The translations under genes were made by a program, and so were the position numbers. Positions 50,529 through 61,530 of a DNA stretch of 64,000 bases are shown one piece after another. The DNA is taken from positions 28,893,443-28,957,442 of the forward strand of contig OW388296.1 in the NCBI GenBank assembly GCA_936450465.1. Reading direction: 5' to 3'. This DNA comes from Gibbula magus (taxonomy: Eukaryota > Mollusca > Gastropoda > Trochida > Trochidae). Under the pieces are notes generated by a model. It had not been told where the DNA came from. It made no database searches and was given only the letters and a program-made list of their open reading frames with translations. The first letter of the stretch is position 1, and the number at the start of each line of letters is the position of its first letter.

Positions 50529-51013
50529 CTGTTTGTCCAGAGTATATCTTCAAAACTGTATGCATGCTCATTCGACAGACTTTGTCAGTTATTATCCATG
50601 ATGTGGGTTAGAATTTTATTTTCATGGAAGGCTCAATGAGGAAGTCATTTATCTCCCCAAAGATAGATGTTAGTTTCATCAAACGTGATAGACATGTCAA
50701 ACATGGTCATGGCGGTTAGAACTATTTATGAATATTTTTTTTACAGTTTTAGTGGAATTTTGACTGTAGCTACTTTGATCACTATGGGAAGTTATTATAG
50801 CGAGCTGTACTCACAAATTATCTCATTTTTGCTTAATGATAACTTTCCTTTAGAATGAAAGGCTTCAGATAGTGAACAAGATAATCTTAGTGATCATCTC
50901 AACAAACACCCCGGAAGCTGTCTGATATTATATTATCTCCCTTGGCTGACCATTTATTTTGACCGACTGTGTGCTTTGAAAAATTAACTGGCGAGACAGT
51001 CAAAAGTGATAGA

Positions 51014-51226
51014 TGAGGTGAGTTGGGGTTTAACGCCACTTTCAGGAGTATTTCACTTGTATCGCAGCTGCTAGTATTATTGCAGGGAGGAAGCCTGCAA
51101 CACAATGCACTGAAACCATACTGCATGTAGAACGGTTCTCTACAGCAGGCAAAGTTGTCGAGCCACTGGAAGGATTCAACCCCCAGACTTCTTGATCCGA
51201 AGCGAATGCCCTAATCCTGTCCCTCA
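51014..51226 (-). mobile_element. tRNA-headed SINE, diverged copy
   Basis: From the low end: GTGAGTTGGGGTTTAACGCC (tail), GCTGCTAGTATTATTGCAGG, CATGTAGAACGGTTCTCTAC and a damaged B-box near 51,175. Same family as 54,320-54,609. Confidence 0.8.
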
Positions 51227-51477
51227 AATGCTAGATGTCGGACCATGGTTCAACTATAGTCTAAAGTAACTGAGGATCTTGATCTGGTTGTGACACATTT
51301 GTAGATAAGACTGGCAACAGCATTCACACGATTGTGGATGTCCAGTTGGCAATTTGTCTTGCACGGGTACGACAATTTCTGAACAGTTATTGATTGATAG
51401 CCATTTATGGAAGTGAGGCGAAATCATAACTGTCATAACCAGCCAAGGAAGATAATAAAATAGAGCCATGAACTCTG

Positions 51478-51784
51478 TAGCTCATCAGGATTTGTATTGT
51501 TATAATAAATTTTCCCAGCTTGTTCTAGAGCTTTTCTTACTGGAGAAGAAGATGAAAATAGGTTTTTAAGGTTGTGACCCACAAGACCTTATTTGGGGTC
51601 ACAGGGTCACCAAATCAATTTTGATCCCCATTGGCCAAGGAGTCTGCACATGAAATTTCAGCTCCCTGGAGTTATTGGTTCTGTGGAAGAAGTCGAAAAA
51701 GCGAAAAGTTTACAGACGGACTGATGGACGACAGACACCATGCCATGCCATAAGCCCATCGGGCCTTTCAGGCCTGATGAGCTA
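51478..51784. mobile_element. Short element with TAGCTCATCAGG ends
   Basis: TAGCTCATCAGG at the left and its reverse complement CCTGATGAGCTA at the right bound 307 bp that include GGTCACAGGGTCACCAAATC and GACGGACTGATGGACGACAG. A diverged, broken relative lies at about 58,338-58,760 inside COPG. Confidence 0.65.
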
Positions 51785-51902
51785 AAAATCGAAGGGTTGT
51801 CATGTATCCAGGGTAATCAATGAGATTTTCTGAACATATACCCTCAGGACTATCAAGGTGGATCTCTTTAAGCATGAAACAAAGCGAAAATGAGTAAAAG
51901 TT

Positions 51903-51908
51903 TTTATT
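51903..51908 (-). terminator. Polyadenylation signal of COPG
   Basis: AATAAA on the minus strand about 405 nt beyond the COPG stop codon. It implies a 3' UTR of roughly 0.4 kb. Confidence 0.6.
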
Positions 51909-52311
51909 GATGCCCAGGAGACAAGGTACAACAATAATGTGGACAAAAATGACAAGTGGATAATAGTCACCTATTCAAAAACATCTCTCTTTAAATATAA
52001 GTAACAATTTTGCATTCCTTGAAGTCAAAAATTCTTTACATATCACAAAGAGGCAGTCTATGGTGCAAATCAGTGAAAACACATTTTTTGGCTTACACTA
52101 CAAAACATTACCAAATTTGATGTCAAGAAACAAATATCATTCCTAACATAGTATTTCCATGACAGAAAAGCAACAAGTTTCCAAATTCTTAAATAAATGT
52201 CATTAAACATAAATTTGCCAAAATAAACCCAGTTCTGATAATTACATTATCCTAATGCTGACACTACTCCAAGCCAATTTTAGATGAATGCAGATGTCAA
52301 CAGGTCAGAGT

Positions 52312-55300
52312 TTAAGCAATAGCAGTGGCAAGAACCTCGGACACGTTAGGGTCGGTGGATCTAACTGTCAGCTGCATGGTGACCCCTGAGTCCGTCAGGG
52401 CGAGTTTTGCACGGACCAAGGCGTCGTGACCTCCACGGAAAACTCCCGCCAGAAAGAGGGTGTGGGAGCTCTTTCCCTCGGACACCTTGTCTGATCTCTC
52501 GCATGGCTGCATGCCAAGGTACTGAATGATGTTTTTGATGGCTTCTGTGGATAGAAATATACAGGAAACTTTCTTATTTGTTGAGATAAGAAGCATTCAG
52601 AAAATTTCATTTGTCCATTTTTCTTGATGTTGATGCAATATCCCACTAGAACCTCAATATTGTGATACTGGACACCACTTTTTCAGAGGAATTCATATTC
52701 TTTGAGAAAATCCTGACAAGCAATTTGGGAGATAACAATTATCATGATAAATGGATGAGAGATGATAACCAATACCTTTAATTTTTGGAAGCACAAAAGA
52801 CAGTTCTCAGAGGTTGGACAAAGGTCAAAGCTAATAAAGCATGTGTTGATGTTGGCAATGTGTAATTTAAGCAATTTTACTTATAACTTTGGATGAAGAA
52901 TTTCAATGGAATTTCAAAATCTTTGGCACAGTAAAATAAATTTTGAAGATTGCTTGGAAGAATTTGTATTTAGATATATTTTAACTATAGTGACACACAT
53001 AACATTCCAGATAAAGATAGAAGCTTGATTTATTCTATACACATGCTTGAATTTCAATACACACATTGAATTTATACTTTTGGAGATGTAATGGTAAAAT
53101 AACCCTCAAAAGACTACTTGAAAAGACGTGTCTACCTTCAAGTGTGTGTATAGTAGAGAGGGCGTATGTGTCCTCCAGCTCATTTTCTGGTCCCACTTCC
53201 TCCCAGGATGCGGCGAAGTTTGGTTTCATCACCCGCTGTACATGGTCTGCAACTGTCACCTCCACGTCTTCCAACTGTCATATAAACAAGGAATATATAG
53301 TAAAACTTATCACATAGTTAGGCAAACAAGTTTAACAAAGTCTTCACATTAAGGCCCAAAAAAAAAAGAATTTGTTTCTGGTTTCTGCCCGCATCAGTTT
53401 CAAACTCACGCCTCAGGTCTTTTGTTTCTAGGTTTTCAGAAGTAAGGGGCAGATAATTGTAATTTTTTAGCCTCAGAAAACATTGGACATAGAAAATGTC
53501 ACTCGTTTCTGTTGAGATTGAGTGTAGGGGTGAGATTATAGACTATTTGGAATAGTAACACATATTTAAGAGAGTGTGCTTTATTTATAAATAATTGTAT
53601 AAATTTTGTTTCTTTAACTCTTCATTCCCAAAAAAAATAATTTTTTGTCAGCCTGTAAAGACCAGAAACATTTTTTTTTAGGCCTAAGGCACGGTTAAGG
53701 GTCCCACCAATGCCCCATTCCTGAATAATTAAGTGTCTTACTTACATTTCATATCAGGGTTAGAGTTTAGGTGATATTGACTGTAACATTTCTTTCAAAA
53801 GTATGTTACTTCTACCTCAGGGCTTTGACCAGGCATCTTGTGTATAGATGGATAACACTTAGGCTCTGAATTGCAGTGAAGTATGACAGCTTCAAAAGGT
53901 ACTTGTCGATGTTGGTGGTACTGCACTGAATTTCAATGTAGCATTGCACCCAAACCTTACTGCATGTAACAGGTCTCTACAGCATTGACACCATGGCTTT
54001 CCACTGACGGACCTTCAAGACCTCTTGAACAAAACCCAAAGCAAAAACAGAACGGAGTGCAAGAAGTACTCACCACATATTCATCTTCGTAGCCATCATC
54101 GTCTGGTTCCCCAGTGTTGGGATCACAGTCCTTGACTATAAACTTGAGAGTACACGTGAAACTGCCGGTTACTGAAACATAAACACACGAATATGGTCAA
54201 CTTGATTCTTATTCCTCACAAAACATTGAAGAGAATTGTCACCATTATCACTCATAACTTTTGATAGCAGAATTGACATTATTGCATTGAGAAGTCATCA
54301 TGCGTTTGACATCATAGAGGTGAGTTGGGGTTTAATGCCGCTTTCAAGAGTATTACACCTATATCGCGGCTGCTAGTATTATGGCAGGGAGAAAGCCCGC
54401 AATGCAACGTGGCTATGCATTGCGGTGAAACCTGCGAGCAACGGATGGAACTAGCGAACCATGGGTGGTACTACCATTTCACCCAAACCGTACTGCGTGT
54501 AGAACGGTTCTCTACTGCAGACAAAGTTGCCGTGCCCCTGGCGGGATTCGAACCCCGGACCTCTTGATCCGAAGCCGAACGCGCTAACCATTGCGCTATC
54601 CCGCCCTGTACATCAGAGAGCTGAGTCATGGCCTGTACTCATGTTCTTAGTGTCAAGGCAACATCAACTGTGTGCCAAAATGGTATCACAGTTGTGGATG
54701 ATAGTGTTATGTACAAAAGATGTTTTTTTTAAAAAGAGGAAGATATCAGTTAATAGGCATTTGAAACAATTCTTCATAAGGATGATGAAATTCAGCGAAA
54801 GCTTCTACACTGACCTTGTGTGGGTTCTGCAGGGAGACGGACGAGTGTGTACGTCGTCCCCGGCTTGTTGTAGGCGAGACTTGGACACTGAACTGACTTG
54901 ACCACCTCAAAGCCATCCACCGGATCCATTTGCACAGTCACTTGTTCTAATACCTGGTCGTTCAGCGTGTTTGTACAGTCAAACTGGAAACAGAATGGGA
55001 CATACATGATTAATTTTTTCCCACAAAGAACAGACTTTATTTCAAGTAAAATAGCAATTACTTAGCCTTCTCAAAACATGAGAATTTATTATATTAGTTT
55101 GTGCAACAACTATAAATTTATTCCAGTGTTCAAGCCAGGCTGCGGGATTGCGGGATTCACGCATAGTATTTGGTTCTGACGCAAAAATATTCACCTGTAT
55201 GCGCCCCAAGGCCGCATTGAATTTATTAGTTTCTTAAAGCAAGTGTGCACTTGTCTTTGAAAACAACAGTTTATCATTTGAAATAAAACTCACATCATTA

Positions 55301-58140
55301 AATATCGAAACGAAACCCGGAAGTTTATCACTTATCATTCGCAATGTCTCGTTAATTTCTGACATGCTGTTACTATTTTTATCTTTGGCTGTTCCATTTA
55401 GCCTCATCGGTATCTAAGGAAGTGAGCTTGCTGATTGGTATAAATGTTATGCAAGGGAGGGGCACGGAACAGCCTCTGTTTACGAAACAATTGAAGCGAA
55501 GGTTCGAAACGAAACAAAGTCGATATAATTATAACTTTTAGTCATATATCCTTTAAATAATTCATAAATCGCTTAACATGATAGATTAATATGTATTTAT
55601 GAAATAATTAATTCAAAACATGGATGTTACGGTGTTTAATAACGACGATGCCAGCAATGAAAACACATGTGCTGTGCTATAAATAACCTACCCACTCGGC
55701 GAGAAGTGGCGATATTTAACTTTACGGACATTACGGCATATTATTTCATTTTATTTTATCTCAAAACTGACTTCATGAAATATAAATTAAATATTATTAT
55801 GAATTTAATTTAATAAAATATTAACGAAAGCATTCGTATTCGTAGCTAATTAAATCTCAAAGTATTGACTTGTGATAATCGAGTTACATTCGATATTAGA
55901 TGATTTAGTTTTGTTTTCGTTAACCATATTTAGACTAATTAATATTGTTGTCAGAATGCTGAATATCTTTGAAAATATATTTTTAAAAATCAAGAACGAA
56001 GATTGGTTTTGATAATTGTTATTCCAAATTGTAATTTGTTATTCACAATGATGTCATGTCATGTAACATTGTTGACATATCGGCAACATTTTTGCTAAAC
56101 TTTTCAACCAGTCATTGAATGTGTTTTGACCTTAGATTTTTTACAATACTGTCAAATTTGTGATGATTAACAATTTATGGAATTATGCAAACTATTTTCA
56201 CAGCAACCAGTTTCCAATAGTACATATAATGTACACACATATAATACGCTTCTCATTTCAAATCTGACTTTTTGTTGACCAATATGTTTGGAAAACCATT
56301 TTTCAGCTTCATATGGGACTGTTTTTTTTGGTTATTTAACTATAATTGGTCAGTATTCTTGAATTTCTAATGTATCTTGATACTAGTAGAATCATGAAAT
56401 TTCTTGTGATACTCGGCTCTACTAAACATGATAAAATAAAACAAGACTGTTATCTTTGAAATCTTTTATTGAACATATTTAAAGGCCCCATAAATATCCA
56501 GATGGCCCCTCTTTTTTATAAGGAGGGGGCCCTTGGGCCCCACATTTTTAAATCCTGGCTTGAACACTGTTATTCTATTATCTTTTTTTATTCTTTTCAT
56601 ATAACTCTATTTTCACTTCCACCCACCAGAAGTATGTAACTTTTACTACCTATTTATACACCTCAACAGATACCTCTGCCTGTTTATGCTCATTTTCGAA
56701 TCACTCGCTTGTTTTGATAATACTGATGGATAGAGCACCCTAGAACATACTTTACGTACCTGGAATATGATATAGTTGCTGAGGGTGTGTTTGACACATT
56801 GTACCACATACTCTGTCTCTGATTCAGTCAGTTCAACGGGCTGAGACGAGCGGAATAGCGGACCAACGTTTGCCAATTCTGGTACTGCCGCAATTTGTTC
56901 TGCAATGATGAAAATACAATTATTAGATAAAATGTTGCATGAAGAGAACTGAAAATTTCACCAAATATCAGAATAATCAATCATAACAAAGATATTCCAA
57001 AATACATATATATCATATCCAGTGACAAGACATTCATTGCTGCTTGAGAGTATGTAATTTTAATCTTACAGATTTAAAAGTTACTGCTGAATCAGAGCCA
57101 AACACTTCTGACTGACCAATTTACAGGAAGTATAACTCATTAATAAAGGGAGTGACCCAGGATTGGCCACTGACTCAAGAATGCTATCCTAATGACACAG
57201 GTAAAAGGTTAACCTAGTAACCTGATTTCAGTCACTTGCTTTTTCATGATGAAACACTGATCGCTGGTGAATTTAGACTCAAGTTTGAGTTAGCATCAGT
57301 ATAGATGTATCAAGCTGGCATGTAACACAAACCGACCTGCAAACACATCCTGTCTCGATGCCATCACCTTCTCTGTAGCTTTAGAGGGAGCCAGGTCTCC
57401 GTCTCTCACTGAAACATAGCATTGTCGCTGGTCAGACATTAAAGTCGCAAAACTTAAATCCAATACTAAGCATTTTTTTTAAAAACTGGTCATTTTAAAA
57501 ATCAGTGATTGGGAAAGTATGGACCATGGGCAATTTTGCACATTGGATGAGAAATTGGCCCATTAAAATTGTAAATTTTACTTTTGCTTCAAAGGGAAAT
57601 GGCCCATTTAAAATATGATTAAAGTCATAAAAATGGCTCATTTTCAAAGATGTCATTCCCAATCTCTGAAAAATGATTCTTAAATTCTTAAACTGTTCCA
57701 CACTGAACACCAGCATAATGTTAGAAATGAAAGCTGAATGTATTCAGTACGTATAAATTGGACATTTGGACATTTACAAAATAATGCTAAAAATGTTTAG
57801 ACAGTGAAAAAGAAAACAGCTATATCAACTATCAAGTCAGATACAATCATAACAACATTGACCATTTTGTCATAAAAGATAAATCTTCAATAAGTAGAAA
57901 GTTAACCATACACTGATTTACAAACCAAAGGATCATTGAGACTTATGTTACCAAAAGCTTCATAACAAACATCTCTCTGAAGAAAGTCGTCTATAGAAAT
58001 GTAGTACTCACTGCCGGGTCTCTGGTCCTGTAGTGGTTGAGTCTCGAGAGGAACAGACTTCAAGTCGAAGGGAGTCTCCGACGGCTCCAGTGTGTAGTTG
58101 TGCAGAGATCGCTCCAATCCAATGATCGACACCTGCAGAC
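52312..58140 (-). CDS. COPG: Coatomer subunit gamma, seven 3' exons (5' partial)
   Basis: Minus-strand exons in transcript order: 58,140-58,012, 57,408-57,337, 56,899-56,760, 54,983-54,815, 54,171-54,074, 53,274-53,136 and 52,544-52,312. All splice sites are GT-AG and the phases are compatible. They give 325 codons plus stop after two bases that finish an upstream Gly codon. Gamma-COP belongs to the heptameric COPI coat of Golgi vesicles. These exons cover the linker ([20 protein letters not shown]) and the complete appendage domain: [45 protein letters not shown], the platform Trp in FAASWEEV (equivalent to human W776) and MQPCERSDK to [10 protein letters not shown]. The roughly 550 N-terminal residues must be encoded beyond the right edge, so an intron of more than 5.8 kb holds the DIRS element. 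Introns also hold a SINE, hAT-like elements and a MITE. Confidence 0.94.
53349..53690. mobile_element. MITE in a COPG intron
   Basis: The left end AAGGCCCAAAAAAAAAAGAA...TTTCTGGTTTCTGCC and the reverse-complemented right end AGGCCTAAAAAAAAATGTTTCTGGTC agree over about 35 bp, enclosing about 340 bp without coding capacity. Exact boundaries and target duplication are unclear. Confidence 0.6.
53925..53995 (-). mobile_element. SINE fragment
   Basis: GCACCCAAACCTTACTGCAT, then GTAACAGGTCTCTACAGCA. This matches the centre of the 54,320-54,609 SINE. Confidence 0.55.
54320..54609 (-). mobile_element. Full-length tRNA-derived SINE with target duplication
   Basis: Read on the minus strand, the 290-bp element starts GGGCGGGATAGCGCAATGG (A-box) and has B-box GGTTCGAATCCC. 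Its body includes GTAGAGAACCGTTCTACACG, and it ends TTGAAAGCGGCATTAAACCC. It is flanked by 11-bp direct repeats ACATCATAGAG / ACATCAGAGAG (54,309-54,319 and 54,610-54,620; one mismatch). Best preserved member of at least six copies in the window, and the likely youngest. Lies in a COPG intron. Confidence 0.88.
55124..56569. mobile_element. hAT-like non-autonomous element in a COPG intron
   Basis: 1,446 bp with perfect 16-bp inverted ends CAGTGTTCAAGCCAGG. The 6-bp direct repeat TTATTC abuts both sides (55,118-55,123 and 56,570-56,575). Near the right end is a G/C-run palindrome GGGGGCCCTTGGGCCCC. No transposase frame. Confidence 0.87.
57503..57668. mobile_element. Small hAT-like MITE in a COPG intron
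   Basis: 166 bp with ends CAGTGATTGGGAA and (reverse-complemented) CAGAGATTGGGAA. AAAAAT abuts both ends (57,497-57,502 and 57,669-57,674). The duplication is A-rich, so on its own it would be weak. Confidence 0.65.
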
Positions 58141-59687
58141 CTACAGGTAGATGGACATTTTAAAACATTAAACACAGAAAAAATACCACCGATTGGTCTG
58201 TACAGCATCATGTGTTATCTTGGAGAGAGAAACAAGCAGTCTGATAGCCAGTGTAAGAAATAAGGTTCATAAGACATTTACTTTTGGTCTGGTAAATTTG
58301 TTGAGGTTTTTGGTAAATTTTCAAATTAAAAATAGAGCCATGGCCTCTGTAGCTCATCAGGAGATAATAAGTGGGGTATGTTATGGAGTGGGCTTTATAG
58401 CAATGGTCAGATAATGGAATGTAGTAATAAGAATCTAGGTAGTAAAACGATTAAAGCAATTTAAAAATATTTTGTTACCATAACTTTGCCAATCTGCTAT
58501 ATATATGTGTTGAAAGAGCAACACAAAGCTTGGAAATAAATTGCTGGTATCAAACATATAATAATGTGGTGGAGAGATCATACTATTTTTTAAGATCGTA
58601 CACACATTATATAATAATGAATATACCGGGTACAATTCTTTGCATACAATTCACCACTGTCAGCTATTGCAATAATGGCCTGGGGCTGTAGAAGAAAATG
58701 AAAAAAACCTTTTTAGGTCATGACCCCTGCTAATTATTATCAAAATTGGTTACACATAAATCAACATTCGTTATGAATATCATACACCTTTGCATTATAT
58801 TGTTTTAATTCTTAATTGCATTATGGCAATACCAACATTTATTACATAATGAATAGGAGCCTCAGTTTTTGAAAATCCCATTTCTCATAGGCTCCATTTC
58901 AATACTTAATAAATTGGTGAATTTTTTTTAGTAAATTCTTTTTCACCATTTCTTATAGGCTCCTTTTCAATATTTGATAAAATGGTGATATTCTATGAAT
59001 AAATTCTTTTTTAGAGTCAGTGGAAGAAGACTAAAGCAGTCTCACGCACAGTCTATGATAACACAGTGCTGCACAGAAGTTTGAAGTAACCTGAAACCTC
59101 TGTGTAACTATCAGTTTTCATTCTTCTGCCAGGAAGAGGTCAACACAATGCAATTACATAACATGCAGACACTGGACTCACAGCCAGTAAAATTTATATG
59201 TTAAATGCAGTTTTTCCTACAATTAATTATTTTTCTGTACTGGAGAAGATGATGAAAATAGGTGTGATGTCACGATCTCATATAGCTACTTCTTTTATAG
59301 TCCTATGTTATCACCAGTCATCACTAGTCATATTCAGTTCACATATCTCATGTAAAATGATAAATTTTAATTCCTCTTCAAGTTATTCCTTCAAAGGGTA
59401 TTCAATAGTTCTCATTTCAAATAGATTCACATTAAACATGTCCATGATGTAGACATCTTTCTCATTTCTTGTTCCTATTGAATAAAGTTAACTGCAAAGT
59501 TAATAGAAAACTAAATCAGTTATAAAGTATAAAATATGATATAAATAAGGTATACCAAATTGACTCGTACTGGAAATTCTCATTAATTAATTAATTCTCC
59601 AAATAATTACACAATATCATGAGATATTAAAAAACTCCATTATTTACTCTTAAATTACAAAGAACATAATATTAGATTTAATAAAAG
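58141..59687. other. COPG intron sequence
   Basis: AT-rich, with a broken relative of the TAGCTCATCAGG element (about 58,338-58,760). I searched the minus strand for the preceding COPG exon (a VRDRATFYL-like block) and did not find it. Confidence 0.45.
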
Positions 59688-60060
59688 ATTCGAACCAACC
59701 TGCAGAGGTTGCAGATTCTTTGAAGGGATCCTCCTTGGGGTACATATAGCATAAAAATCCTAATTTTTAACTTGATGACAGGTTGTAACTTAATTTTCAA
59801 AAATAACAGTAAAAATAAGTTCAAAAAACACAAAATAAGTGTTTTCCGAACGTGTGACCACCCTGTGTAGAGCCCCATCCCAGTGCAAACCAAGGGATGT
59901 AACTCTAATCTCGCCACTTATCAATCTAACCAAGTCAGACAGAATAAGGGGAGGTGGGTGGCCGTACCCCAAGGAGGATCCCTTCAAAGAATCTGCAACC
60001 TCTGCAGGTTGGTTCGATTCTTTTTCAGAAGGGATCCTCCTTGGGGTACATATAGCATAA
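59688..60060. repeat. 3' repeat cluster of the DIRS element
   Basis: Segment 59,688-59,741 (containing CCAACCTGCAGAGGTTGCAG and GAAGGGATCCTCCTTGGGGT) is present as a near-perfect inverted copy at 59,964-60,017. Its last 33 bases (GAAGGGATCCTCC...ATATAGCATAA) recur in direct orientation at 60,028-60,060. DIRS elements carry inverted terminal repeats and an internal complementary region near the 3' end, which this resembles. Confidence 0.8.
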
Positions 60061-60260
60061 GGCAGACTCCCAAAGAAGACTTAGGATGTGGATTCTGTCT
60101 GTACACTAAATATCCCTTAAAAGTGCTCTACTCAATCCAATAAAGGTGTCACACTTACCAGATCACGTGACCTCCCGCGCCGAGGGCTGAGGATGGGTGA
60201 TCCCTTGGGGACTAACCAATCGGCTTAATCTGCCTGATTACCGTTATGTAGGCCAAATAC

Positions 60261-60279
60261 CCCCCCCCCCCCCCCCCCC
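60261..60279. repeat. Poly-C tract in DIRS 3' region
   Basis: About 19 consecutive C followed by TCTTTTTTT. Length may be unreliable. Confidence 0.9.
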
Positions 60280-60489
60280 TCTTTTTTTCAAAAGACTATT
60301 GGGGATCAATAGGAGTAGGTATTTACCCGCTAGGCAGTGCCACCGGGACACCTGCTGCGGGGGATAAAAATGCCCGTCAAACAGTGCAACTGGTTAGGAT
60401 GAACAACTAGGTTAGTTTATTAGTCTTCTTAGAAAACTGAACTGAACCAAACTGAACAATAACTCGAAAGCTCAATCAGCTAGAGAGTT

Positions 60490-61530
60490 TCAACTCTGCC
60501 CACCTGAGAGAACCGACTGACCAAACCGAGCGCGCTCCCTAGAGTGCCTATCTAGTTGGTAGTGTCGAATGAACGTGCTCGGCCGGCTCCAGATAGCGGC
60601 GGAGCAGATCTCTTCGATGGGCAGAGCCGCCGCGAACGCCTTAGACGTCGCAACCGCTCTAACCGAGTGAGCTTTCAACTGACCTGGGGCTTCTAAGCCC
60701 TTGTGAACGTAGCCCATGACAATCGCAGACACTATCCACCTGGATATTGACTGCTTAGATGCCGGCAAACCAGGCTTGGTGCCTCCGTAACAGCAGAAAA
60801 GTTGCTGGTCCTTACGGATAGCCCTGGTGCGCTTGATATAGACCTTGAGAACCCTGCGCACATCCAAAATGTGAGCATGGTTCCCCATAGACCCCGAAGA
60901 GGCCGGCTGCATAAGAGTCGGCAGTTCGATAGGAGCCGTCACATGGAACGAATGGTCGACCTTGGGACGATAGCTGTCGGGCAGCCTGATACTGACTCTG
61001 TCTTTGTGAAAGACAGTCAGTTCGGGATCAGCAGACATCGCATGGATATCGCCTACCCGCCTGCCCGACGCCAATGCCACCAAAAAAGCGGTCTTCCACG
61101 TCAAAAGCTGCAATGACAGTGCATTCAAATCTTTGAACCCCGGACCTGAGAGCCAATCCAAAACAATTGAAAGGTCCCAAGTGGGGCTGATACGCCGGAG
61201 AACCGGACGTATCCTGTCCACACCTGCTAAGAAACGCTGTACCAGTGGATGCGATCCCAAAAGAGCACCGTCCACCGGTATGTGGAAAGCAGAAATAGCC
61301 GTAGAGTATCCCCTGACGGTCGATGCGGCTAAACCAGCATCTAACCTGGACTGGAGGAACTCCAAAACAGCGACTAGATCTGTAGAAAAGGGATCGAGAA
61401 GCCCTCTATCGCCACACCAGCGCGCATAACAGGCCCATCGATCTTCATATTGAAGGTTTGTCGAATCCCTCCTCGAAGCCAGTATTGTGTCTGCAACTCG
61501 TGCAGGAATACCGCTCTCCTGGAGGCGATT
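60490..61530 (-). CDS. DIRS tyrosine recombinase
   Basis: About 346 residues from NRLQESGIPARVADTI to the stop. They include a core-binding-like N-terminal part (WACYARWCGDRG, STVRGYSTAISAFH). The catalytic part has the first Arg in ALASGRRVGDIHAM (about 157), the HxxR pair in LKAHSVRAVATS (H288, R291), a Trp in AAIWSRPSTF (about 314) and the nucleophile Tyr in FIRHYQLD (about 324). This is the R-HxxR-W-Y set of tyrosine recombinases, which here would integrate the retrotransposon cDNA circle. The frame overlaps the end of the RT frame by about 157 bp, as is usual in DIRS elements. No ATG lies near the domain start and the frame stays open to 63,726, so the true start (spliced, frameshifted or internal) is not defined. 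Confidence 0.88.
   Translation of the reverse strand, partial: NRLQESGIPARVADTILASRRDSTNLQYEDRWACYARWCGDRGLLDPFSTDLVAVLEFLQSRLDAGLAASTVRGYSTAISAFHIPVDGALLGSHPLVQRFLAGVDRIRPVLRRISPTWDLSIVLDWLSGPGFKDLNALSLQLLTWKTAFLVALASGRRVGDIHAMSADPELTVFHKDRVSIRLPDSYRPKVDHSFHVTAPIELPTLMQPASSGSMGNHAHILDVRRVLKVYIKRTRAIRKDQQLFCCYGGTKPGLPASKQSISRWIVSAIVMGYVHKGLEAPGQLKAHSVRAVATSKAFAAALPIEEICSAAIWSRPSTFIRHYQLDRHSRERARFGQSVLSGGQS

Larger units (their letters stand above)
48382..51900. other. Intergenic region between two convergent genes
   Basis: No gene. It contains the repeats listed separately (49,291-49,700, 49,973-50,022, 50,471-50,528, 51,014-51,226, 51,478-51,784). The 103-codon frame at 48,423-48,734 is not recognisable and has no support. 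Confidence 0.55.
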
